From JBMNOI01 sp050942995 (GTDB lineage: Bacteria; Chloroflexota; Anaerolineae; UBA1429), in the NCBI GenBank assembly GCA_050942995.1, contig JBMNOI010000082.1, positions 1-16,312 on the forward strand: DNA of 16,312 bases. Reading direction: 5' to 3'. The position numbers and the translations under genes are program-made. A model generated the notes under the pieces. That model saw nothing but the letters and a program-made list of their open reading frames with translations, was not told the DNA's origin and made no database searches. Shown piece by piece: positions 8,301-15,244 of the stretch (its first letter is position 1; the number at the start of each line of letters is the position of its first letter).

Positions 8301-10446
8301 CCCCGGCCCGCTGCGCGGCGAGCGCCTCATCGTCCAGCATAAGGTTGTTGGGCGCAAGGGTAACCTGGCGCGGCCTGATGCGCACCACACGATCGAGGTC
8401 GTAAGGGTCGAACATGGCCCGCACCCGTCGCATATCAAAGTCGGGCCGCTTCTCAAAGATAATGACCTTCGGATGATCGTACACCGTAAAGCTCTCATCG
8501 GCGCCGTCGTCCACGATCTCGATGCCGAACAGTCGCGGCCGTGAGGCAAAAGTGGCGAGCCGGTCGAATCCCAGTTCGCCGGAGAAGAGCGCTTCGTAAT
8601 AGCGTGTCGTCATGGGATAGCGCATCGGCAGCCGAGGAATCGACTCGTACAGCCGGTTGCTGGTCAGGATGATATAGTCGATCTGCTCGAGCCAGCCGTA
8701 GAGCGCCTCGCGCTTTTCGGGCACATCCTCCCAGTACAGATCCATGCCGATCTGCCGGAAATAGTCCTCGGCCAGTTTCCCGTCCACATTCATCGGCACG
8801 GGATCGTCCCAGATCTCGTAAGAGAGCGTCGATCCCGACGGCAGATTATCGAACACCCAGCGCGACGCCGTAATGCGCGTCACCGGCCGGGTATAGATGC
8901 TGACAAAAGCCATCGCCCACAGCACGGTGCCCAACACCACCACACCCAGCACGCCCCCGGCCAGGATCGGCGCTCGGCGGTAAAAGGCATACCCGGATCG
9001 GCGTCGGGCGATCTCACGGCCCCACCGCCACAAGCGCGCCAGGCCATAAGCGGCCATCAGCGCCATCACCGGATAGATCGGCAGCAGGTAGCGAATCGTC
9101 TTGACGAACTGGATGCTCTGATACAGAAAGGTAAAGCTGGCCCAGGCCCAGGGCAGCAAATGCTCCCAGCGATGCTTGCGGTACAGTTCATAAGCCATGA
9201 GGCCCCAGCCGCTCCAGGCGGCCAGCCCCAGCGGCAGCCCCAATCCCCAGAGCACCATATTCTTGAACATGTACCAGACGGGCTCTCGCGCCGCCCACTG
9301 GTGGCTGGGGGGATAATCGATGTCGCCGCTCATAAGTTGCCGGATCCAGTTTATATCCCCCAGCCATTGCGGGTTCAGGCTGAAATCGAACAATCCGGGG
9401 CCGGTAAACGCCTGTGGCTGCACCAGTCGAAACGTGAAGAATGCCACAACCAGCATGACGAACAACGAGAGGGCCGCCCGCACCCCATGAAAGGCGATCT
9501 CTTCTCCCCGGCTCAGCCGGGAAGCGGACGCATCCTGTTCGACGCGCAACGACAGGGCAAAGCCGCCCAGCCGCCCCCGCAGGTCGATCAGCGGCGCGGG
9601 CCGGCCCACATCGTCTATCGGCGACACGGTGAGCGGCGCATCGGACGCATCCTCTCGACTCTCCCGCGCGATACGCAACAGATAGGCCAGGCCGATAACG
9701 CCCAAAAAGCTCAGCACGCTGATCTTGGCCGCCACGGCCAGACCAAAAGCGACGCCCATGCCCAGCACGCTACCCCATCCCTCTCCCTGCGCCACGCGCA
9801 CGGCGAAATAGAGGGCCAGCGTCACAAAAAAAGTGGTGGAGGTATCGACGGTGAAAAAGTGTGATTGCTGGATATTGAGCACGGTAAAGGAAAGAAGCGC
9901 TGCGGCCAGCAATCCGACCCGAGGGCTATACAACCGCCGGCCGATGAGAAATATCAGCCAGATGGTGAGCAGGTCCATCATGCCCGACATGGCCCGCCCG
10001 ACGAGGTATATACCGTCGTACCCTGTTTTGCCCACCGCCTCCCCCAGGAACTTGGTCAGGACAACGGGGAACAGGCCATAGACATAAGAGCCATAGCCGC
10101 GATTGTAGGGGTTGAGCGGGTTGCGCGCCGTATCCAGATACTCGCCCAGAGAGGAGGGCCATTCCAGCGCCACCTCGACCATGGTGAGGAAACGCTCGTC
10201 CGGGTGCAGATGATAGCCCTCGTCCCAATCCAACCCGCTGAAACGTAATATCCCGCCGATAAAGAGGATGGACACCAGCGCCACAGCGATAAAGCGCTGC
10301 CGATCGGTGATGATCTGTTCCAGGCGCAACCGGGTATCGCACAAGAGTTGCCCGAGATCACGCCAGGACATTTCACGCCCCGCGTGATGTCGCTCTTCTG
10401 AAACAGGTGGATCGGCGCGGCGACCAATAGCTTTTTGATCCGTCAT
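5302..10446 (-). CDS. GT39-like glycosyltransferase fused to YYY domain(s), upstream frame
   Basis: Read from the ATG at 10446 this frame gives 1,714 residues. Residues 50-520 are a GT39/PMT_2-like GT-C module with the catalytic-type motif HPDER (D83, E84) after the first helix, and QQSHFFTVDT near 193-202. Residues 525-730 are a polar, probably extracytoplasmic stretch. Residues 732-1550 are a complete YYY domain: NPDLW (848-852), GGEKPMD, YYYFG (890-894), YWNASR, NEFPFF, DLHAH (1044-1048), NSWD, RMNTVFKF (1323-1330), YTGLPTIVGW and FIYVGELER. A linker leads to the first helices of a second YYY domain (1636-1713), cut by the TGA at 5302. The frame is open to 10560, but the 10446 start lies just 4 bases after the previous stop, with GGAGAG upstream, and avoids a 110-base overlap. 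Known two-domain YYY proteins have an N-terminal region plus two copies, which fits the rejoined product. The presumed role is lipid-linked sugar transfer at the membrane. Confidence 0.9.
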   Translation of the reverse strand: MTDQKAIGRRADPPVSEERHHAGREMSWRDLGQLLCDTRLRLEQIITDRQRFIAVALVSILFIGGILRFSGLDWDEGYHLHPDERFLTMVEVALEWPSSLGEYLDTARNPLNPYNRGYGSYVYGLFPVVLTKFLGEAVGKTGYDGIYLVGRAMSGMMDLLTIWLIFLIGRRLYSPRVGLLAAALLSFTVLNIQQSHFFTVDTSTTFFVTLALYFAVRVAQGEGWGSVLGMGVAFGLAVAAKISVLSFLGVIGLAYLLRIARESREDASDAPLTVSPIDDVGRPAPLIDLRGRLGGFALSLRVEQDASASRLSRGEEIAFHGVRAALSLFVMLVVAFFTFRLVQPQAFTGPGLFDFSLNPQWLGDINWIRQLMSGDIDYPPSHQWAAREPVWYMFKNMVLWGLGLPLGLAAWSGWGLMAYELYRKHRWEHLLPWAWASFTFLYQSIQFVKTIRYLLPIYPVMALMAAYGLARLWRWGREIARRRSGYAFYRRAPILAGGVLGVVVLGTVLWAMAFVSIYTRPVTRITASRWVFDNLPSGSTLSYEIWDDPVPMNVDGKLAEDYFRQIGMDLYWEDVPEKREALYGWLEQIDYIILTSNRLYESIPRLPMRYPMTTRYYEALFSGELGFDRLATFASRPRLFGIEIVDDGADESFTVYDHPKVIIFEKRPDFDMRRVRAMFDPYDLDRVVRIRPRQVTLAPNNLMLDDEALAAQRAGGTWSDLFDREGLTNRFPTPTWLLTLYLVGLVAMPLGFTAFRGLRDRGYILARSMGLLLWSYLAWLLAGIRLLPYTRATIIGVLLALAAVSTAVAWRQRHALAAFVRERWRLLLMSELLFLGFFLLFWFIRRGNPDLWHPVMGGEKPMDLAYLNAIIRSTYFPPYDPWLAGGYINYYYFGWVLVATPIKLTGIVPTVAYNLAIPTFFAMVAMGACSLVYNLVPVGDDEGRWMPRALRYGLVGAFLVALAGNLGQLRLLLQGVQSLGQAVQLESRIPGLPALVQSIVGLWATLVRGEPMPFRSEWWYWNASRIMQHGEINEFPFFTFLYADLHAHLMAMPLALLALSLAVGLALAPVRRLVVPPERGAWWRGPARRIDWPAAWQLSLLGLVLGALWCSNSWDFPTYAGVSVVALCIGAYATTRRIDQSTIVRVGWRVIFILALSALLFRPYHTHFGLAYSSVEPWRGPTTPLGAYVIIHGVSLFILGSYLLWLTFRRGTRNALVRAVRLFARGERRARARHLYDLLVRGRTLSYELAWTAAIVLGLFWLLLMVTGRWVGALALPLLLLAAVLTLERRATASQRLQTALIVLDLLLTLAVEYVVIKGDIGRMNTVFKFYLQVWIMWGVVGGVALYHLSRAQRRWRPSLSLIWRGTLIVLLVAAALYPVFGTRGKMRDRWDTSLPPGLDGMHYMTTATYVDQGQELTLEYDRRAIVWLQETVQGSPVIAEANTPLYRWGNRISVYTGLPTIVGWDWHQKQQRAALDGAIIDWRLQDVHDLYNTTDEELTRRILARYDVRFIYVGELERAYYASEGLNKFERMVGATLEVAYRDGPVTIYRVLDDGLPAADAMDDAAPVRGLAALWHEITRLWIGGSVRADAPDQGEPVGSLPAGGPGTLMLDGPVDELPVVADRGWNRVATSGAPPAIVLWWLILWIIGLMAWPLVARLMPRFRDGGYALSRGIGLLLVGYTAWIGASLRVVPYTVWAAWGALLLVGVASFFR

Positions 10447-10450
10447 GCGG

Positions 10451-12403
10451 TTACCGCTCTCCATAGAACGTGATAAATGCGATGCTGCCGTCGAATTTGT
10501 GCTGCGGTATCGCGACCCCTTTGGGGAACTCGCGGCGCAATGTGTCCAGAGACGCCTCATCCTCCGGGTGTACGATCACCATGAACGCTCCGGGATCGCC
10601 CTGAAACGGAGGACCATCCGGGTGCAGGTCGTACAGATCGTTATCCCAATCGGGGTTCTCCCTCCCCAACTGGGCCTGTACGGCGTTACCGTCGTACCAG
10701 TGAGGCCATACAATAATATACGCATCCCCGCTATCGCCGAAATCGCAAATAGCCTTCGCGATAGCCAGCGAGATGGAATAGTTGCCGTCGGGTTGATGCG
10801 CGACATAGTCACGAAAGTACAGGGGATAGGTCGCCACCGCCTCATAGGTCAGCGCCGTAACCAGCGCTCCGGCGGCAAGCACCATCCCGACTCGATGTCC
10901 GGCCAGTTGCCCGGTCACCTCCCGCCATACGATAGCCAGCGCCACCGCCGAGACCAGCACGGCCGCAGGCAACGCGCCAATCGCGCGGATCGCGCTGGGC
11001 ACCTCGTTGGGAAAGGCCAGGGCCAGAGCGGCCGGCAGCAGCATGACGCCCAACATGGTGAGCATCTGCAGGTTGCGCCCCCGTCGCCAACGCCATACCA
11101 GCCAGGCCACCCCCGGCACAAAGAATGCGCCGGCGACGAGGCCAAGTTGTCGCACAAACGGCACGTTGGCGATAAAGACGCCGTCTCCACGATAGTTGAA
11201 CATCAACAGCGAACGGATAACGTTTCCGGCAAAGGTGAGCGCCAGGTTCGAGGGCAACGCCACTTCTGCGTCGGTAAGGCGTGTCGCCGCGCGGTATCCA
11301 TAAGAGCCCGGCGCGTCGTAGGCATAACGCCCCAATGGGATAAAGAGGTACAATGCCACCAGCCCCAACAAGGCCACATTGGCCAGATTCGCCCGCAGCC
11401 TCTCGCCACGCCCGACGACGATCTCGCCGACGATCAAAAGCGCCACCGCCAGCGGCACGATCATAAACGCGTTGTAGGTGTGCAATCCCAACCCCAGGCA
11501 AAGCCCGGATAGAGCAAAGGCCTCGCGGCGACCGGTGCGCAACCCCCGTGCGGCGAAATACCATGTGAGCGTCAGCATCAAGGGCACCATCGAGTTGCGA
11601 TAGCCGACACGCGTCATGATCACATGCCAGTGCCCCACGGCCATAAAGAACGCCGCCAGCAGCCCCACCTCGCGGTCATACAGTTCGCGCCCCAGGGCAT
11701 ATATCGCCGGCAATGTCGCCACGCCCACCAACGCCGATGTGGCCTTGATCGTGGTGTGGCTCAGCCCAAAGATGGCCGAGGGTATCGATGCCAGATAAAA
11801 GAACAGTCCCTCTCGCCCCGGGAAGGAAGGGAAAAAGACGGGAAACTCGCCCCGCAGAATGGCCGCGATATTGAAATAGTTGTGTGGCAGGTCGCAGCCC
11901 ATCTCCAAGGGAATGAGATGGATCCGAAACAGCCGGTAGAACGCCCCCAGCGCCATAATGCCCAGAAGGGCCACCAGGTGCCAGCCCAGATACAAACCGT
12001 CACGCCGCAACATGGAGAGCCGGGCTCGCAATTGCAACGGCCCCGTGTACGCCGCCGCAGCCAGGCAGATCAGGCCACCCAACCAGAGTAGAGTCCCGTT
12101 CAGACTGTAACGATTGCCGCCCAACCGGAAAAATGAGAGGATGCCCAGCACAACGGCCGCCACAACCGGCGCCCGAGGAATGTTCCGGGCCACACCGACC
12201 GCCCCCGAGTCCCGCTCTATCGGATGACCTTCCCATATCGCCACGAACGACGCGGCGGCCAACACCAGCAACACCCCACCCCACAACGGTGTAGACAGGC
12301 GATCCAGCGCCCATTGCCCGGCCAGAGCAAGCGCCGGGCATACCACGGTGAGAGCCGGCACGATCCGGTTGATGCGGTGTTTGGACAGACTCACATCAGC
12401 CAT
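10451..12403 (-). CDS. GT-C (GT39/PMT_2-like) membrane glycosyltransferase
   Basis: This 650-residue protein has about twelve or more hydrophobic segments. Residues 12-125 form an N-terminal block of about four helices that precedes the usual GT-C core. The core begins near 140, and its first outer loop carries MGCDLPHNYF (D171), where the family normally has an acidic DE pair; here the second acid is leucine. Then come SAIFGLSHTTIKATSALVG and RVGYRNSMVPL-type helices typical of PMT_2 proteins. The last 130 residues (about 520-650) are polar and probably outside the membrane. It starts with ATG three bases after the stop of the preceding gene, with GGGGA nine bases upstream, so translation is probably coupled. 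The same domain order in the preceding gene suggests the two are old duplicates. The donor and acceptor cannot be told from the sequence. Confidence 0.85.
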   Translation of the reverse strand: MADVSLSKHRINRIVPALTVVCPALALAGQWALDRLSTPLWGGVLLVLAAASFVAIWEGHPIERDSGAVGVARNIPRAPVVAAVVLGILSFFRLGGNRYSLNGTLLWLGGLICLAAAAYTGPLQLRARLSMLRRDGLYLGWHLVALLGIMALGAFYRLFRIHLIPLEMGCDLPHNYFNIAAILRGEFPVFFPSFPGREGLFFYLASIPSAIFGLSHTTIKATSALVGVATLPAIYALGRELYDREVGLLAAFFMAVGHWHVIMTRVGYRNSMVPLMLTLTWYFAARGLRTGRREAFALSGLCLGLGLHTYNAFMIVPLAVALLIVGEIVVGRGERLRANLANVALLGLVALYLFIPLGRYAYDAPGSYGYRAATRLTDAEVALPSNLALTFAGNVIRSLLMFNYRGDGVFIANVPFVRQLGLVAGAFFVPGVAWLVWRWRRGRNLQMLTMLGVMLLPAALALAFPNEVPSAIRAIGALPAAVLVSAVALAIVWREVTGQLAGHRVGMVLAAGALVTALTYEAVATYPLYFRDYVAHQPDGNYSISLAIAKAICDFGDSGDAYIIVWPHWYDGNAVQAQLGRENPDWDNDLYDLHPDGPPFQGDPGAFMVIVHPEDEASLDTLRREFPKGVAIPQHKFDGSIAFITFYGER

Positions 12404-12406
12404 AGC

Positions 12407-14398
12407 CTATGTTCCCCGCAATAGCTCAACCTCGTAGGCGATAAAGCGCAGATCACCCCGCTCGTCCAGGAACTCGCGAAATCGTCCGGCAGGATACTGG
12501 CGCCTGACTACATCCAGCTCATCCAAACGCTCGGGCAGGAACACGAACACGGCATTGTGTTCTGTGCTGACGAAATCCAGCCGCCCCTCGGCCCCGTCGA
12601 TGACGTCGGTGCCGGCGATATCGGGAGCCAGAAACCGGATCGGCGGATGACCGTAATAAAGCCGGGGCGCGCCGAACAGATAGCAGTGATACTCCGGCCC
12701 CAGGGCGCTCAGATACCGCCCCAGATCGTTGGCCACCTCGGTGTTGCGCTCGCCCAGGAGTCGGTTGGGCGTGTAATCGCCAAAATAAAACCCGATGCTC
12801 TGCCAGCTCCCCACCAGCAGCAACGTCGCCGAAAATATCAGGGCCGCACTGCGCTCTTCTCTCAACGCGATTCGCACATACTCGGACACTTTGACCATGC
12901 CCAGCGTCATGCACAACACCGCCGGAGGAATCGAGATCACAAATCGGGGGCTCCAGGGCGGGTTCGTAAGCAACATCCCTCCCAGGATCACGTTGAGCAA
13001 AAGCCACACGATCAGCACAAAGTACTCACGCCGTCGCCACCGAGTGATGGCGTAGGTCAGCCCGAGCACAAAAAACACCGATGTAAAAAAGTCCATCAAC
13101 GGGATGCCCGGCCGATAATGAAAGCTCGGGTCGGTATAATAGTTGAATCCCAATGCCGCCCGGAGGAACTGGTCGATGAGGACGCTGAGCATCGATCGTC
13201 CGGTATTCGCCATCTCGGCATCCACCCAGCCGGAGGGAAAGATGCCCAGCAGGGCCCAGCGCGCCGTCAGATTCGTGGGATGAGCCCGGAAATGGGCCAG
13301 CAGCGGCAACGCCACCACCAGAGCCACCACCCCAAAGAATACCAGGTGCCCCAGATGTCGCCGCCAGAATCCTCGTTCACGCAGCGACCAGTAGAGCACA
13401 TAGACCACCAGAATGATGGGGATCAACCGGGCTCCCATGTAAAAGTAGATCGCCAGTCCGGTGAGTATCCCGCCCATCGCCAGATAGGCCGGCCGTCGCT
13501 TTTCCATCCCCACCGTCAGGCCGTAAAGAGAGCCCAGAGCAAAGAAGGGATCCCAAATATTGTTCAGCCCCATGCGGCCATAATGAATGGCAAAGTGGTA
13601 GGTGGCGAAAAAGAACGTCGCCGGCCCGGCGATCCGGCGCCCGTAGAAGCGGCGCGCCAGCAGATAGAGCAACAGGGCGATCCCCCCGGATACCAGCGCG
13701 GACGAAAGGCGTAACCCCGCCGTGCTGATGCCCAGCACGCGCAGAAATGCCGCCTGAATGAAAAAGTACAACGTGGGATGAGAGAGCCATCCCGTGGCAA
13801 ACGGGTTGCGCAGTACCCCCTTTAGTATGTCGACGGCTTCCAGTCCCATGGCAGCCTCGTCACCGGTGAGCACATAGGGGATGGCACTCAGATTCGAGAC
13901 ACGCAGAAGCAGGGTGAGCCCCACCAACGCGACGATGAGCGCTCCCTCGGGCCTGATTCGAGATATTCCCGGCGAATATGATAGGATTCGCCGCCACAAC
14001 CCGCCCCAATCCACAACGGCGCTCACCGCCAGTATGATCGAGATCACCCAAAGGGCCAGCAAGTCCCAGAACGGCTGCGATGGATCGCGCGCATCGGCAA
14101 CAACTGCCACCACGCCGCTCAGTAAAAGGCCGAGGGCGGGCGCGGCCAGGCGCCACACCCTGTGACGCAAAGAGCCCCGCGGCTCCTGTTCGGGAACTAC
14201 AGGCGCCCTTTGCTCATCACCCGGCGCACTCTCGATCCGGAGCGTCGCAACGGCAAAAAAGATCACGGCCACGCCATAAATCAGCAGGCCGTCCCACATA
14301 TAAGCCTTTTGGAATGTCAGGTGATATTGAGCGAAAAAAGCCAGAAACAGGGAAGCAAAGAACAAGAGTAGATGGCGACCACTCGGTTTCGACTCCAT
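12407..14398 (-). CDS. GT-C (GT39/PMT_2-like) membrane glycosyltransferase
   Basis: This 663-residue membrane protein has an N-terminal block of about four helices (8-135) split by a charged loop (55-80), then a GT39-like core. After the helix at 152-167 comes LTGDEAAMGLEA with the D180-E181 pair, the catalytic-type acidic motif of PMT_2/ArnT-like enzymes, followed by the ATGWLSHPTLYFFI loop and the helix LRLSSALVSGGIALLLYLLA. A FHYRPGIPLMDF-type outer loop and LTNPPWSPRFVIS lie further on, and the final 110 residues are polar. Such proteins move a sugar from a polyprenyl phosphate to a lipid, glycan or protein acceptor outside the cytoplasm. The ATG at 14398 has GGGG 11 bases upstream and a weak AAGG only 3 bases away, and it follows the FkbM gene after 31 bases that hold a hairpin. 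The stop TAG leaves three bases to the next gene. The substrate is not predictable. Confidence 0.87.
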   Translation of the reverse strand: MESKPSGRHLLLFFASLFLAFFAQYHLTFQKAYMWDGLLIYGVAVIFFAVATLRIESAPGDEQRAPVVPEQEPRGSLRHRVWRLAAPALGLLLSGVVAVVADARDPSQPFWDLLALWVISIILAVSAVVDWGGLWRRILSYSPGISRIRPEGALIVALVGLTLLLRVSNLSAIPYVLTGDEAAMGLEAVDILKGVLRNPFATGWLSHPTLYFFIQAAFLRVLGISTAGLRLSSALVSGGIALLLYLLARRFYGRRIAGPATFFFATYHFAIHYGRMGLNNIWDPFFALGSLYGLTVGMEKRRPAYLAMGGILTGLAIYFYMGARLIPIILVVYVLYWSLRERGFWRRHLGHLVFFGVVALVVALPLLAHFRAHPTNLTARWALLGIFPSGWVDAEMANTGRSMLSVLIDQFLRAALGFNYYTDPSFHYRPGIPLMDFFTSVFFVLGLTYAITRWRRREYFVLIVWLLLNVILGGMLLTNPPWSPRFVISIPPAVLCMTLGMVKVSEYVRIALREERSAALIFSATLLLVGSWQSIGFYFGDYTPNRLLGERNTEVANDLGRYLSALGPEYHCYLFGAPRLYYGHPPIRFLAPDIAGTDVIDGAEGRLDFVSTEHNAVFVFLPERLDELDVVRRQYPAGRFREFLDERGDLRFIAYEVELLRGT

Positions 14399-14414
14399 CG
14401 GCCTTAAAACCCCT

Positions 14415-14432
14415 TAGCCTGTGGGCAGGCTA
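14415..14432 (-). other. Intercistronic hairpin over the FkbM stop codon
   Basis: The minus strand reads TAGCCTG-CCCA-CAGGCTA, a perfect 7-bp stem with a 4-base loop. The stem starts exactly with the TAG stop of the methyltransferase gene. It is followed by AGGGG and then TTTT, so the T tract is short and displaced by five bases. It is too weak for a confident intrinsic terminator and may be an attenuator or an mRNA-stabilising hairpin between the cytosolic-enzyme genes and the membrane-protein genes. Confidence 0.5.
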
Positions 14433-15221
14433 TTTCCTTGATGCGCTGATGAGACCCAGATGGCGGTGCACCGGACTGGGATATTGTTTGACATCAAAGC
14501 CCTGTGCCTGCAGAAAGCGGACCAGATCGTCGCCCGAGCAGGAAGTGACGCCTTCATGATATTCGATACAAAGGTGCCGCACCCGATCCAGGGTGCCCGG
14601 AGCAGCCTGCATGAGGATGTTGTACTCGGATCCCTCGCAATCGATTTTGAGATAATCACATCGCTCGATGCCGTGCTCGTCCAGCAGTCGATCCAGTGTC
14701 GTGCACCGGACATCGAGCGCCCGCGTGGCATCTGGCTCTCGCTCCTCTGCGACGGAATAGCGCACCGGCTCGCCCGATTCGACATCCAGCGCCATCGTCT
14801 CGCGGCAACCGTCCACCGCGATGGGAAGCGCGCGCACGTTTTCTATACCGTTCAGCCGCATATTCTCGATCAGCAGATCGTACGACCCGGGAAAGGGCTC
14901 GCAGGCATAGATCCTGCCCCGTGGATTGTGGCGGGCCGCATAGGCGCAGAAATCACCCAGGCCGGCGCCGATATCGACGACCGTCCAGCCATCCTCGATC
15001 GGCACGCTATGCCGCTCATAATCCCGGTCCAGGCAGATCTCTTTGATGATCCAGATATCCATGGCCGAACGCACGCGAAAGCGATAGCCGTTGCGCAGAT
15101 GGATCTCTGCAGGCAGCCGCACCGGCAGGCCCAAGAAAATCGCCACCGTACGAATCGGGTGGCGAATATTGAGCAACAACGTCGGAATGGACGTCAGATA
15201 ATACCACCAGCGAGAGATCAT
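14430..15221 (-). CDS. FkbM-family SAM-dependent methyltransferase
   Basis: This 263-residue protein has the class I methyltransferase layout of the FkbM family (PF05050). The SAM-binding glycine loop is VDIGAGLGDF (82-91), followed by an acidic loop around ACEPF (106-110) and NMRLNGIENV. The family's characteristic second motif is DYLKIDCEGSEYNIL (189-203). Residues 1-35 are aromatic and hydrophobic (ISRWWYYL, LLLNIRHP, VAIFLGLP) and could associate with the membrane, but there is no clear signal peptide. Family members O-methylate sugars and other hydroxyl groups, and next to glycosyltransferase genes a sugar of the surface glycan is the likely target; this is inferred from context. The ATG is fixed by a near-perfect AGGAGGTG ribosome site (15231-15224). 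The gene starts 23 bases after the GT4 stop, so it is in the same operon. Confidence 0.93.
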   Translation of the reverse strand: MISRWWYYLTSIPTLLLNIRHPIRTVAIFLGLPVRLPAEIHLRNGYRFRVRSAMDIWIIKEICLDRDYERHSVPIEDGWTVVDIGAGLGDFCAYAARHNPRGRIYACEPFPGSYDLLIENMRLNGIENVRALPIAVDGCRETMALDVESGEPVRYSVAEEREPDATRALDVRCTTLDRLLDEHGIERCDYLKIDCEGSEYNILMQAAPGTLDRVRHLCIEYHEGVTSCSGDDLVRFLQAQGFDVKQYPSPVHRHLGLISASRK

Positions 15222-15223
15222 CG

Positions 15224-15231
15224 CACCTCCT
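15224..15231 (-). promoter_or_regulatory. Strong ribosome binding site for the FkbM gene
   Basis: AGGAGGTG lies just before the ATG at 15221 (four bases between AGGAGG and the ATG). It is nearly the full anti-Shine-Dalgarno complement and the strongest such site in the window, which decides this start and suggests high translation compared with the membrane-protein genes. Confidence 0.75.
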
Positions 15232-15244
15232 GAGGATGCGAAAG

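Noticed and set aside
9826..9832. Second T7 slippery run in the same gene
   Set aside because: The zero frame continues correctly through it, a -1 shift would hit a stop after about 15 to 20 codons, and no matching hairpin was seen downstream.
10447..10560. Longer N-terminus of the GT39-YYY gene starting at 10560
   Set aside because: It would overlap the upstream gene by 110 bases and adds 38 polar residues with no family resemblance; the ATG at 10446 follows the previous stop directly.
12557..13714. Long plus-strand open frame of 385 codons
   Set aside because: It is antisense to the GT-C gene at 14398-12407, with low-complexity H/Q/R-rich translation and no recognisable domain or ribosome site.
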